A DNA stretch of 64,000 nt from Roseomonas populi (GTDB lineage Bacteria; Pseudomonadota; Alphaproteobacteria; Acetobacterales; Acetobacteraceae), in the NCBI RefSeq assembly GCF_024594815.1, contig NZ_JANJOU010000002.1, positions 1 through 64,000 of the forward strand, written 5' to 3'. The notes beneath the pieces were generated by a model, which had not been told where the DNA came from, did not search any database, and saw only the letters and a list, made by a program, of their open reading frames with translations. Below are positions 7,207 to 16,094 of this stretch, in pieces (within the stretch, counting starts at the first letter, position 1; each line of letters starts with the position of its first letter). The position numbers were made by a program, and so were the translations under genes.

Positions 7207-9975
7207 TCAGACGGACCGCTTGGCGCGCGCCGCGGGCTTCGCCGCCTTTGCCGGGGTAGCCTTCGCGGTCGAGGCCTTCGCGGTCGTAGCCTTGGCGGCC
7301 GGCTTCTTCGCCGCCGCCGCCTTCGGCTTCGCGGCAGCCTTGGCGCGGGCCGGGGCTTTCGGCGCGGCCTCGGCATCCGCCGCCACGGGCTTCTTCGCCT
7401 TCGCGCTGGCTGTCTTTCGGTTGCCGGCGCCCTTCTTCGGCGCCAGGACCTTGCCCTTCTCGGCCAGCAGGGCGACGGCTTGGTCGAGGGTGAAGCTCTC
7501 CATCTCCGTCCCGCGCGGCAGGGAGGCGACGGTCTGGCCGTGCTGGGCGAAGGGGCCGAAGCGGCCGCGCTTCACCTCCACCGGGGCGCCATCCTTCGGA
7601 TGGGCGCCGAGGGCGATTCCGCGCGGCTTGGCGTTGGCCAGCAGCTCCATGGCCCGGTTCATGCCGATGGAGAGCACGTCGTCGCCGGGCTGCAGGCTCT
7701 GCGAGAGGGCGCCCATCTTCAGGTAAGGGCCGAAGCGGCCGAGATTGGCCGTGATCTCCTCGCCCGTCTCGGGATGCGCGCCCACGATGCGCGGCATGTT
7801 CAGCAGCGCGATCGCCCGCTCCAGCGTCAGCGTGTCCGGATCCATGCCGCGGGGCAGGGAGGCGCGGCGGGGCTTGGTGGGCTTGCCCTTCTCGTCCACC
7901 CCCGGCTCGCCGAGCTGGACGTAGAGGCCATAGGGGCCGCGGCGGAGGGAGACCTCCTGCTGCGTCGTGGGATCGGTGCCAAGGCCGCGGTCGCTGCCCT
8001 CGCCCTCGGCCGCATCGCCCTCCGCGCCCGGCACGGCCAGGGGGCGGGTGTAGCGGCATTCCGGGTAGTTGGAGCAGCCGATGAAGGCGCCGGTCCGGCC
8101 CAGACGCAGGCCGAGGCGGCCGCCGGTGCGGCCTTCCTGCTGGCAGCGCGGGCAGCCGCGGGGGTCCGCACCGTCGCCGCGCTGCGGGAAGAAGTGGGGG
8201 CCGAGGTCCTCGTCCAGTTCGTCGATGACGTCGCTGATCTTGAGGTCCTTGGTGGCGTCCACGGCGGTCCGGAATTGGTCCCAGAACTCGTGCATCACCT
8301 GGCGCCATTCGGCCCGGCCGCCGGAGATGTCGTCGAGCTTCTCCTCCAGCGCGGCGGTGAAGCCGGTGTCCACGTAGCGCTCGAAGAAGGAGACGAGGAA
8401 GGCGGTGACGAGGCGCCCGCGATCCTCCGGCACGAAGCGCCGCTGCTCCAGCCGCACGTAGTCGCGGTCCTGCAGCGTCTGCAGGATCGAGGCGTAGGTG
8501 GAGGGGCGGCCGATGCCGAGCTCCTCCATCTTTTTCACCAGCGAGGCCTCGGTGTAGCGGGGCGGGGGCTGGGTGAAGTGCTGGCTCGCCGCCACGTCGC
8601 CGCGCTTGGGCTGCTCGCCCTCCTGCAGCGGGGGAAGGGTGCGGTTCTCGTCGTCCGCCGCCAGCTTCGCGTCGTCGATGTCCTCGCGGTAGAGCTTGAG
8701 GTAGCCGTCGAAGGCGATGACCTGGCCGGTGGCGCGCAGCCGGGCCTTGCCTGCCGCGTCGTCGATGTCCACCGCGGTCTGGTCCATCTCGGCGGATTGC
8801 ATCTGGCTGGCGACGGCGCGCTTCCAGACGAGGTCGTAAAGGCGGCGCTGCTCGGGGTTGAGGTAGCGGGCCACCTCCTGCGGGGTGCGGCCCACATCGG
8901 TCGGGCGCACGGCCTCGTGCGCCTCCTGGGCGTTCTTCGCCTTGGATGAGTACTCGCGCGGGGCGGCGGGCAGGTAGTTGTCGCCGAACTCGTCCTTCAC
9001 GTGGTCGCGGATGGCCGAGATGGCCTCGCGCGACATCTGCACGCCGTCGGTCCGCATGTAGGTGATGAGGCCGACGGTCTCGCCGCCGATGTCCACGCCC
9101 TCGTAGAGCTGCTGGGCCAGGCGCATCGTGGCCTGGGCGCCGAAGCCGAGCTTGCGGGAGGATTCCTGCTGGAGTGTGGAGGTGGTGAAGGGCGGCGGCG
9201 GGTTGCGGCGGACGCGCTTCTTCTCCACCGCGGAGACGGTGTAGCTGCCGCCCTCGACCAGGGCCTTGGCGCGGTGCGCCGAAGCCTCGTCCGCCAGGTC
9301 GAACTGGTCGAGCTTCTTGCCTTCGAGGTGGGTCAGGCGGGCGGTGAAGGGGGCACCCGCCGGGGTGCGGAAGGCCGCCTCGATCGTCCAGTATTCCCGC
9401 GGCTTGAAGACCTCGATCTCCGCCTCGCGGTCCGTGATCAGGCGCAGCGCGACGGACTGGACGCGGCCGGCGGAGCGGGAGCCGGGGAGCTTGCGCCAGA
9501 GGACGGGCGAGAGGGTGAAGCCCACCAGGTAGTCCAGCGCGCGGCGGGCCAGGTAGGCGTCGATCAGCGGGACGTCCAGCTCGCGCGGGTTCTCGATGGC
9601 GTGCTGGATGGCGCGCTTCGTGATCTCGTTGAAGGTGATCCGGTGGACTTCCACGCCCTTCAGGGCGCGCTTGTCCTCCAGCATCTGGCGCACGTGCCAG
9701 GAGATGGCCTCGCCCTCACGGTCCGGGTCGGTAGCGAGGTAGAGGCGCTTGGAGTGGCCGGCCTTCAGGGCCTGGGCGATCTCCCGCACCTGCTTCTCGC
9801 CCCGGTCCTCGGAGGACCAGTCCATGGCGAAATCCTCCTCCGGCCGGACGGAGCCGTCCTTGGCCGGGAGGTCGCGCACGTGCCCGAAGCTGGCCAGGAC
9901 GTGGTAGTCGCTGCCCAGGTATTTGTTGATGGTCTTCGCCTTTGCGGGCGATTCGACGACGACGACATCCGTCAT
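7207..9975 (-). CDS. topA: DNA topoisomerase I
   Basis: A 922-residue type IA topoisomerase that relaxes negative supercoils. The Toprim domain starts at residue 1 (VVVESPAKAKTI) with the acidic triad in DPDREGEAI (83-91). The active-site tyrosine is Y306 in GLITYMRTDG. After the core come a four-cysteine zinc ribbon (CPRC...CSNYPEC, about 600-630) and three degenerate TopA C-terminal repeats (RFGPYLKMG, RGRFGPFAQHG and similar). A lysine/alanine-rich tail of about 80 residues completes it, as in many alphaproteobacterial TopA proteins. The ATG overlaps the dprA stop (ATGA), and rnr follows directly. Confidence 0.97.
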   Translation of the reverse strand: MTDVVVVESPAKAKTINKYLGSDYHVLASFGHVRDLPAKDGSVRPEEDFAMDWSSEDRGEKQVREIAQALKAGHSKRLYLATDPDREGEAISWHVRQMLEDKRALKGVEVHRITFNEITKRAIQHAIENPRELDVPLIDAYLARRALDYLVGFTLSPVLWRKLPGSRSAGRVQSVALRLITDREAEIEVFKPREYWTIEAAFRTPAGAPFTARLTHLEGKKLDQFDLADEASAHRAKALVEGGSYTVSAVEKKRVRRNPPPPFTTSTLQQESSRKLGFGAQATMRLAQQLYEGVDIGGETVGLITYMRTDGVQMSREAISAIRDHVKDEFGDNYLPAAPREYSSKAKNAQEAHEAVRPTDVGRTPQEVARYLNPEQRRLYDLVWKRAVASQMQSAEMDQTAVDIDDAAGKARLRATGQVIAFDGYLKLYREDIDDAKLAADDENRTLPPLQEGEQPKRGDVAASQHFTQPPPRYTEASLVKKMEELGIGRPSTYASILQTLQDRDYVRLEQRRFVPEDRGRLVTAFLVSFFERYVDTGFTAALEEKLDDISGGRAEWRQVMHEFWDQFRTAVDATKDLKISDVIDELDEDLGPHFFPQRGDGADPRGCPRCQQEGRTGGRLGLRLGRTGAFIGCSNYPECRYTRPLAVPGAEGDAAEGEGSDRGLGTDPTTQQEVSLRRGPYGLYVQLGEPGVDEKGKPTKPRRASLPRGMDPDTLTLERAIALLNMPRIVGAHPETGEEITANLGRFGPYLKMGALSQSLQPGDDVLSIGMNRAMELLANAKPRGIALGAHPKDGAPVEVKRGRFGPFAQHGQTVASLPRGTEMESFTLDQAVALLAEKGKVLAPKKGAGNRKTASAKAKKPVAADAEAAPKAPARAKAAAKPKAAAAKKPAAKATTAKASTAKATPAKAAKPAARAKRSV

Positions 9976-11105
9976 GTGGGGGTAGAAAACCCTCCGAATT
10001 CCTCTTCGCGCCGGATGCCGGAGCGCACGACGCGATTTCCGGGCAGCGCCTCGATCAGCCCTTCCAGCTCCAGTTCCAGGAGCACGGCGCGGGCCTCAGG
10101 CGGGGACAGGTGGCAGCGGCGGAGCACCTCGTCAACCGCAACGGGTGTCGGGCCGATGAGGGAGAGGAGGCCGGAATCGCTGGATTCCTCGCGCGTATCG
10201 CGGGCGGGTGCGGGCATTTGCGCGTGGGCGCGCGAGGGGTGGCGGCGGGAGGAACTATGAAAAACAGGGGCCGCCTCCGCGCTGGCGGGCAGGGTTTCCA
10301 GCACGTCCGCAGCCCCCTCGCAGAAATGGGCGCCGTTGCGGATCAGGTCGTTGGATCCGCGGCAGCGGGGGTCGAGCGGGGAGCCGGGGACGGCGTAGAT
10401 CTCCCGCCCGGCCTCGGCCCCCAGGCGCGCGGTGATGAGGGTGCCGGAGCGGGGGGCGGCCTCCACCACCACGACGCCGAGGGCTAGGCCGGCGACGATC
10501 CGGTTCCGGCGGGGGAAATGCTGCGCCACCGGCGCCGTGCCGAGGGGGAACTCGGCCAGGAGCAGCCCTTCCGCGGCGATGCGGTGCTGGAGGGCGGCAT
10601 TCTCGGGCGGATAAGCCACATCCAGGCCGCCGGGGACCACACCGATGGTGCGGCCGTGGCGGAGGGCGCCGGCATGGGCGGCGGTGTCGATACCCCGGGC
10701 GAGGCCGGAGATGACGGCGACGCCGGCCGCCGCCAGGGCCTCCGCCATCTCCTCCGCGATGCGGCGGCCGCCGGCGGAAGCGTTGCGGGCGCCGACGATG
10801 GCGACCGGCCGGGAGGTGAGGAGGGAGAGGTCGCCCAGGGCGGCGAGGACGGGGGGCGGGTCCGCGATGGCGGCCAGAAGCGGCGGGTAGGCGGGGGTGC
10901 CGAGGTGAAGCCAGGCGCCTCCCATGGAGAGGAGGGCGTCGTGCTCGCGCTCGGCGGCGCCCGGATCGCCGGCGCGGCCGGCCAGGGCGCGCAGGGCCCG
11001 GGCGGCGCTGCCATGCTCCGCCATGAGGCGGCGGAAGGTCTGAGGGCCGACCCCGTCCGAGCGCACCAGCCGGAGGCGGGCGAGGGACTCGGCCGGCGGG
11101 ATCAC
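9972..11105 (-). CDS. dprA: DNA-processing protein DprA
   Basis: A 377-residue DprA/Smf protein that loads RecA onto incoming single-stranded DNA. It has an N-terminal SAM-like helical part (1-75) and the Rossmann core with IVGARNAS and VISGLARGIDTAAHAGAL. The FPLGTAPVAQHFPRRNRIVAGL signature of the family follows. A C-terminal winged helix (about 310-365, VDEVLRRCHLSPPEARAVLLEL) is present. The start is GTG, with AAAGG upstream. The gene is 4 bases into topA on one side and 10 bases past plsY on the other, so it is in the same transcript. Confidence 0.95.
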   Translation of the reverse strand: MIPPAESLARLRLVRSDGVGPQTFRRLMAEHGSAARALRALAGRAGDPGAAEREHDALLSMGGAWLHLGTPAYPPLLAAIADPPPVLAALGDLSLLTSRPVAIVGARNASAGGRRIAEEMAEALAAAGVAVISGLARGIDTAAHAGALRHGRTIGVVPGGLDVAYPPENAALQHRIAAEGLLLAEFPLGTAPVAQHFPRRNRIVAGLALGVVVVEAAPRSGTLITARLGAEAGREIYAVPGSPLDPRCRGSNDLIRNGAHFCEGAADVLETLPASAEAAPVFHSSSRRHPSRAHAQMPAPARDTREESSDSGLLSLIGPTPVAVDEVLRRCHLSPPEARAVLLELELEGLIEALPGNRVVRSGIRREEEFGGFSTPT

Positions 11106-11115
11106 TTGAGCACCT

Positions 11116-11727
11116 TTACTTCCCCTGGCCGATCCGGGGCTCGGTGCCAGCGATCAGGCGGGCGATATTGGCGTGGTGGCGCAGGACGACATAGGCGACG
11201 ATCAGGGCGACCGGCCAGAAAAGTGGCCAGCCCCCCCAGAGGAAGGCCACGAGCGCCGCAACCGCCATGCCGGTGAGGGCGGAGGCGGAGGAAATCTTCA
11301 CCAGCTTTGCCATGGCGAGCCAGGTGAGGGCCGCCGCGACGAAGACGGGCCAGGCGAGGCCGAGGAAAACGCCCAGCGCCGTCGCCACCCCCTTGCCCCC
11401 CCGGAATCCGAGCCAGACGGGGTGGCAGTGGCCGAGGACGGCGCCGATGGCTGCGATACCGGCGAGGTCCGGGCCGATGAGGAAGGCGACGAGCCAGACG
11501 GCAACGGCGCCCTTCAGGAAATCCAGCGCCAGCGTCGCCGCGGCGATCTTCTTGTTGCCGGTGCGGAGGACGTTCGTGGCGCCGATGTTGCCGGAGCCGA
11601 TGGCGCGGATGTCGCCCAGCCCGGCGGCGCGGGTTAGGACCAGGCCGAAGGGGATGGAGCCGAGCAGGTAGCCGATGGCGGCGGCGAGCAGGACCGTGCC
11701 GGTGTCCCCACCGAGGTATGGGCTCAT
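11116..11727 (-). CDS. plsY: Acyl-phosphate:glycerol-3-phosphate acyltransferase PlsY
   Basis: A 203-residue membrane enzyme that transfers acyl groups from acyl-phosphate to glycerol-3-phosphate, the first step of phospholipid synthesis. It shows the family motifs GYLLGSIPFGL, GSGNIGATNVLRTGNK and WLGFRGGKGVATALG, with about five hydrophobic membrane segments. The ATG overlaps the stop of the upstream pyrC-like gene (ATGA). Confidence 0.96.
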   Translation of the reverse strand: MSPYLGGDTGTVLLAAAIGYLLGSIPFGLVLTRAAGLGDIRAIGSGNIGATNVLRTGNKKIAAATLALDFLKGAVAVWLVAFLIGPDLAGIAAIGAVLGHCHPVWLGFRGGKGVATALGVFLGLAWPVFVAAALTWLAMAKLVKISSASALTGMAVAALVAFLWGGWPLFWPVALIVAYVVLRHHANIARLIAGTEPRIGQGK

Positions 11728-12998
11728 CCGAACACCCTCCGGCCGGCCTTCCAGGTGCCGATCACCTTCCCCTCCAGCGCGCGGCCGTCGAAGGGGGAGT
11801 TCTGCGCCTTGCCCGGCAGCTTCCCGGCCTCGACCTTCCAGCCCCGGTCCGGGGAGAAGAGGACAAGGTCCGCCGGGGCGCCGGGGGCGAGGCGGCCGGC
11901 CTCCAGGCCCAGCAGCTTCGCAGGGGCGGCGGTGAGGAGCTCCAGCGCGCGCAGCAGCGTCAGGTCGCCGCCGTGGTAGCGCGCCAGGGTAACGCCGAGC
12001 AGGGTGGCGAGGCCGGCGCCGCCTGCCTCCGCCTGGGCGAAGGGCACGCGCTTGTCGTCCGCGTCGCGCGGCTGGTGGTCAGAGGCAACGGCGTCGATCG
12101 TGCCGTCGCGCAGGGCCTCGATCACGGCCAGCCGGTCTTCCTCCCGCCGCAGGGGCGGGGAGAGCTTGGCATAGGTGCGGAAGTCGCCGATCGCCGTCTC
12201 GTTCAGGTCGAAATAGGGGGGCGCGGTGTCGCAGGTGACGCGCAGGCCCTCGGCCTTGGCGGCGCGGATCAGGTCCAGCGCGGCGCCGGTGGAGACATGA
12301 GCGAAGTGGACGTGGCCCCTCGTCAGCCGGGCCAGGGCGATGTCGCGGGCCACCATCATCGCCTCCGCGGCGGCGGGGGCGGAGGGGAGGCCCATGCGGG
12401 TCGCCATCTCGCCCTCGGTCGCGCTCGCGTTGCGGGCGAGGCTCGGCTCCTCCGGGTGCTGCACGATGAAGGTGCCGAAGGCGCGGGCGTAGGAGAGGGC
12501 GAGGCGCATGGTGCGCGCATCGGCGATGGCGTGGGTGCCGTCGGTGAAGGCGATCGCGCCGGCTTCCCGCAGCAGGCCGAACTCCGTCATCTCCTTCCCC
12601 GCGCAGCCGCGCGTGGCGGCGCCGTAGGGCAGGATGGAAAGGCTGCCCGTCATCTCGCCGCGGCGGAGGATGAATTGCAGGGGCGCGGGATCGTCCAGCG
12701 CCGGCTCGCTGTCCGGCAGGGCGCAGAGGGTAGTGATTCCGCCCGCCGCCGCCGCTTCGGCCGCGCTCTCGATCGTCTCGCGGTGCTCGTGGCCGGGCTC
12801 GCCGAGGGTGGCGCGCAGGTCGATCAGGCCGGGAGCGAGGACGTGGCCGCCAGCATCGACGACCTCGGCGCCCTCAGGTCCCGCGAGAATCGGGCCCTGA
12901 TCCGCGATCAGCCCCCCCCGGACCAGGAGCCCGCCCATGGTGTCCAGTCCGCTCGCCGGGTCGAGGAGGCGGGCATTGGTGATCAGGAGGTCGCGCAT
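11724..12998 (-). CDS. pyrC: Dihydroorotase-like protein (PyrC paralogue, metal site incomplete)
   Basis: A 424-residue amidohydrolase of the dihydroorotase type found next to pyrB in alphaproteobacteria. The fold is complete, with an N-terminal composite domain, a barrel and the C-terminal strand set ADLVLFSPDRGW. However, the metal motif DxHxH is replaced by DLRATLGEPG near residue 61. The TPHH position reads TAPPYF, while HVST and SDHQPRD are kept. Family knowledge: such proteins can be pseudo-dihydroorotases that support aspartate transcarbamoylase. Whether this one is catalytic is open. It heads the plsY-dprA-topA-rnr chain. Confidence 0.85.
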   Translation of the reverse strand: MRDLLITNARLLDPASGLDTMGGLLVRGGLIADQGPILAGPEGAEVVDAGGHVLAPGLIDLRATLGEPGHEHRETIESAAEAAAAGGITTLCALPDSEPALDDPAPLQFILRRGEMTGSLSILPYGAATRGCAGKEMTEFGLLREAGAIAFTDGTHAIADARTMRLALSYARAFGTFIVQHPEEPSLARNASATEGEMATRMGLPSAPAAAEAMMVARDIALARLTRGHVHFAHVSTGAALDLIRAAKAEGLRVTCDTAPPYFDLNETAIGDFRTYAKLSPPLRREEDRLAVIEALRDGTIDAVASDHQPRDADDKRVPFAQAEAGGAGLATLLGVTLARYHGGDLTLLRALELLTAAPAKLLGLEAGRLAPGAPADLVLFSPDRGWKVEAGKLPGKAQNSPFDGRALEGKVIGTWKAGRRVFG

Positions 12999-13076
12999 CG
13001 GCCGTGCTTATAGGGGGTGAGCCCGGTCCCTTCCATGGGACGCGGCGTGCCCTCCGCGTTCCCGGGGCTTCGGCGG

Positions 13077-13514
13077 TCAGGCCTGCGGAATGCCCTGGGC
13101 CAGCACATAGGCCCGCCAGCCGCCATGGGCCGTGATCTCGGTCCGGCCTTCCACGAGCCGGGGCTCCGCCAGCACGCCCAGCGGCGCGGTACCGTCCGAG
13201 AGGAGCACGCGGCCGACGCAGAGCCCATCCGGCTCGCTCTCGACGATCCCGGCGAAGCCGGCACGGGGAACGGCGTAGAGTTCCGCGCCGATGGCCGCCC
13301 CGCCCGCGGGCGCGTGCAGCATGCCGGGGAAGCGGTCCGCGATGGACCAGAGGCGGTATCGCGGAGCGGTCGTCACCTCGCGCAGGAAGACGGCGCCGGC
13401 CTGCAGCATGCGGTCATGCGCCCGCATGCCACGCATCAGCCCGCCATTGACGACGAGGGCGACGTTGCCCGGCGGGATGCCTGGCACCTCGGCCGGTCGT
13501 GGGGGAAGGGTCAT
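13077..13514 (-). CDS. Stand-alone allophanate-hydrolase C-terminal-like protein
   Basis: A 145-residue protein resembling the C-terminal domain of allophanate hydrolase (AtzF), a gamma-glutamylcyclotransferase-like fold. Matching features are VALVVNGGLMRGM near the start, the TTAPRYRLW strand, GGAAIGAELYAVP, and the terminal GGWRAY motif. The amidase domain that normally precedes it is missing, and no amidase is nearby. It starts 4 bases after a TctC receptor stop, so the two are one operon. The function is not known; a role in modifying or sensing the receptor ligand would be a guess. Confidence 0.65.
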   Translation of the reverse strand: MTLPPRPAEVPGIPPGNVALVVNGGLMRGMRAHDRMLQAGAVFLREVTTAPRYRLWSIADRFPGMLHAPAGGAAIGAELYAVPRAGFAGIVESEPDGLCVGRVLLSDGTAPLGVLAEPRLVEGRTEITAHGGWRAYVLAQGIPQA

Positions 13515-13518
13515 CGCC

Positions 13519-14481
13519 TCAATCCGCCTTGATGTTCGCGCTGCGGATGATGGCCGCGTTGCCGTCGATCTCCGCGCGAACGAAGCTGTCGAAGGCGGCG
13601 CGGCTCATCTGGCGCGGCTGCACGCCGAGCTCCACGAAGCGCGCGGCGATGGCGGACTCGGCGAGCGTGGCGGCCACCGCCTCGCTCAGCCGGTCGAGGA
13701 GCGGCGCCGGGACGTCGGCGCGCGCGATCAGGCCGAACCAGGAGTTGGAGGTCACGCCTGGCAGGCCTGCCTCCGCGAAGGTCGGGACATCCGGCAGCAC
13801 GTCGGCGCGGCGCGAATCGGCGACGGCGATCGCCCGCACGCGGCCGTCGCGGATCATGGGCAGCGTGTCCGGCAGGTTGTTGAACATCATGGGCACCTGG
13901 CCGCCCATCATGTCCTGCAGGGCCGGCGCGCCGCCCCGGTAGGGCACGTGCTGGATCTCGATCCCGGCGGCCTGCTTGAAGCTCTCCCCGCCAAGATGGC
14001 TGGAGGTGCCGTTGCCGAAGGAGGCGTAGCTGAGCTGCCCGGGCCGCGCCTTCGCCGCCGCGACCACCTCGGCCACGGTCCTCGCGGGGAAGTCGTTGTT
14101 CACCACCAGCACGTGCGGGTTGAAGCCGATGGAGGCGAGCCCCGTGAAGTCGCGCCGCGCATCGAAGGGCGGGTTGCGGACCAGGGTGGCGTTGATGGTG
14201 AAGCTGTTGGCGATGAAGAGGATGGTGTCCCCGTCGGCCGGGGCTTTCGCGACCAGGTCCGTGCCGATGATCGTGGCACCGCCCGCGCGGTTCTCAACCA
14301 GAACCGTTCGGCCCAGCCGCTCCGCGAGGCGGGGCTGCATCAGCCGCACCAGGACATCGCTGGTCCCGCCCGGTGGAAAGGGGATGACGATCCGGAGCGG
14401 ACGGGCCGCGCCGCCCGTCTGAGCCATGGCCGGGAGGGGCAGGAGGGCTGCGGCGGCGAGAAGGTGGCGGCGTGACGGCAT
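13519..14481 (-). CDS. Tripartite tricarboxylate transporter receptor (TctC/Bug family)
   Basis: A 320-residue periplasmic solute receptor. Signal peptide at 1-21 (RRHLLAAAALLPLPAMAQ). The Bug-family landmarks are RIVIPFPPGGTSDVLVR, VENRAGGATIIG, NLPDTLPMIRDGRVRAIAV and a two-lobe length. Bug proteins bind small carboxylates through backbone contacts in the PGG loop. No TctA or TctB membrane subunit is encoded nearby. It is co-transcribed with the AtzF-C-like gene and sits between the pyrC-like gene and pyrB. Confidence 0.93.
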   Translation of the reverse strand: MPSRRHLLAAAALLPLPAMAQTGGAARPLRIVIPFPPGGTSDVLVRLMQPRLAERLGRTVLVENRAGGATIIGTDLVAKAPADGDTILFIANSFTINATLVRNPPFDARRDFTGLASIGFNPHVLVVNNDFPARTVAEVVAAAKARPGQLSYASFGNGTSSHLGGESFKQAAGIEIQHVPYRGGAPALQDMMGGQVPMMFNNLPDTLPMIRDGRVRAIAVADSRRADVLPDVPTFAEAGLPGVTSNSWFGLIARADVPAPLLDRLSEAVAATLAESAIAARFVELGVQPRQMSRAAFDSFVRAEIDGNAAIIRSANIKAD

Positions 14482-14570
14482 GGGACGGACCGGCCGGGGC
14501 TGTTCCCGGCCCCTTTCAGCGGGACGATACGGAAGGTGGGTCGCTCATGACAAGCAATCCACGTGCCGGA

Positions 14571-15509
14571 TCAGCTGTTCCGCCGGGTGCTCTTGGAGAG
14601 GATGTCGAGCACGGCCATGCGGACGGCGACGCCCATCTCCACCTGCTCGCCGATCACGCTGCGGGTCGGGTCGTCGGCCACCGCGCTGTCGATCTCCACG
14701 CCGCGGTTCATCGGGCCGGGGTGCATGACGATGGCATCGGGCTTCGCCAGCTTCAGCTTCGCGGCGTCCAGCCCGTAGAAGCGGAAGAACTCGCGGGCGG
14801 AGGGGACTAGGCCGCCCTGCATCCGCTCCTTCTGCAGGCGCAGCATCATCACCACGTCCGCGTCCTTGATGCCCGCGCGCATGTCGTGGAACACCTCCAC
14901 GCCCAGCGCCTCCACCTCGGCCGGGATGAGCGTGGGCGGGCCTACGACGCGGACGCGGCAGTTCATCGCCAGCAGCAGGTGGATGTTGCTGCGGGCCACC
15001 CGGCTGTGCAGCACGTCGCCGCAGATCGCGACGGTGAGGTTCTCCAGCGTGCCCTTGCGGCGGCGAATCGTCAGCGCGTCCAGCAGGGCCTGGGTGGGGT
15101 GCTCGTGCGTGCCGTCGCCGGCGTTGATCACCGCCGCTTCCACCTTCTGCGAGAGGAGGGCGGGGGCACCGGACTGGGCGTGGCGGACCACCAGAAGGTC
15201 CGTCTTCATCGCGTTGAGGGTAGAGGCGGTGTCGAGCAACGTCTCGCCCTTGTTCACGCTGCTGGTGGAGACGGACATGTTGATCACGTCCGCGCCCAGG
15301 CGCTTGCCCGCGAGCTCGAAGCTCGTGCGGGTGCGCGTGCTGTCCTCGAAGAAGAGATTGATGAGGGTCAGGCCGCGCAGCACGTCCCGCTGGGTCTTCC
15401 CGCCCCGGTTCAGAAGGGCGTAGCTCTCAGCAAGGTCCAGGAGTTCCGCGATATAGGGCGGTTCCAGCCCTTCGAGCGCGAGGAGGTGCCGGTGCGGGTA
15501 GAGGGGCAT
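14571..15509 (-). CDS. pyrB: Aspartate carbamoyltransferase, catalytic subunit
   Basis: A 312-residue enzyme joining carbamoyl phosphate and aspartate in pyrimidine synthesis. The carbamoyl-phosphate loop [13 protein letters not shown] (STRTR at 57-61) is intact. [12 protein letters not shown] and [13 protein letters not shown], the aspartate-side motif, are also present. No regulatory pyrI subunit is visible, so it is probably a class that works with the dihydroorotase-like protein encoded 1.6 kb downstream. Start ATG at 15509 ([15 protein letters not shown]). Confidence 0.96.
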   Translation of the reverse strand: MPLYPHRHLLALEGLEPPYIAELLDLAESYALLNRGGKTQRDVLRGLTLINLFFEDSTRTRTSFELAGKRLGADVINMSVSTSSVNKGETLLDTASTLNAMKTDLLVVRHAQSGAPALLSQKVEAAVINAGDGTHEHPTQALLDALTIRRRKGTLENLTVAICGDVLHSRVARSNIHLLLAMNCRVRVVGPPTLIPAEVEALGVEVFHDMRAGIKDADVVMMLRLQKERMQGGLVPSAREFFRFYGLDAAKLKLAKPDAIVMHPGPMNRGVEIDSAVADDPTRSVIGEQVEMGVAVRMAVLDILSKSTRRNS

Positions 15510-15611
15510 GGGGCCTCGCTGGCGGTGGACGGGGCGAGGGAGGGCGAGTCGCCGACCCCCGGCTGTTTAGGGGAGGCAGGCCTGGGCGAAAAGGGTTGGG
15601 CTTGGCGCCCC

Positions 15612-16094
15612 ATGGTAACGGGGGACCTGCCCGCGGTCTCGGCCATCGCGGCGGCCGTGCATCCCGGGCACCCGGAATCGGATGCCGTCTTCGCGGAGCG
15701 GCTCGGGCTTTTCCCGGCGGGGTGCCTGGTACTGCAGGCGGGCGCCGGGGCCGCGGGATACGCCATCGCCCATCCCTGGCGAAGGCGGCGACCGCCGGCG
15801 CTGGACACGCTTCTGGGCGGGCTGCCTGAGGCGCCGGGGGTCCTCTACCTGCACGACCTGGCGATCCTGCCGGAGATGCGCGGCGGCGGGGCCGGCGGGG
15901 CGGTCGTGCAGGTCCTGTCGGAGCTGGCCGGGGGGCTTCCGATGGCCCTCGTCGCGATCGGGGGCACGGGCGTGTTCTGGCGCGCCCAGGGTTTCGCCGC
16001 CGTGCCGGACCCGGCGCTGGACGCGGTGCTGCGGCGCTACGACCCCGGTGCGCGCTACATGGAGCGGGCGGCGGATCAGCCCGTGCGGCGGTAG
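15612..16094 (+). CDS. GNAT-family N-acetyltransferase
   Basis: A protein of at least 160 residues with a GNAT core: DLPAVSAIAAAVHPGHPES (substrate helices), then VLYLHDLAILPEMRGGGAGGAVVQVL, which holds the acetyl-CoA pyrophosphate loop (R/Q-x-x-G-x-G/A variant RGGGAGG), and a final VFWRAQGFAAVPD strand. The acceptor is unknown. The ATG used here may be internal: a CTG at 15582 lies 5 bases after a strong GGGAGG site and would add LGEKGWAWRP, giving the usual GNAT beginning WRPMVTGDLPAV. The stop overlaps the convergent neighbour by 19 bases. Confidence 0.85.
   Translation: MVTGDLPAVSAIAAAVHPGHPESDAVFAERLGLFPAGCLVLQAGAGAAGYAIAHPWRRRRPPALDTLLGGLPEAPGVLYLHDLAILPEMRGGGAGGAVVQVLSELAGGLPMALVAIGGTGVFWRAQGFAAVPDPALDAVLRRYDPGARYMERAADQPVRR

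Noticed and set aside
4788-7259. 823-residue plus-strand open frame
   Set aside because: Lies antisense to rnr and the S41 protease, both of which have complete domain signatures; the translation is compositionally biased with no motif. Long antisense frames are expected at this GC content.
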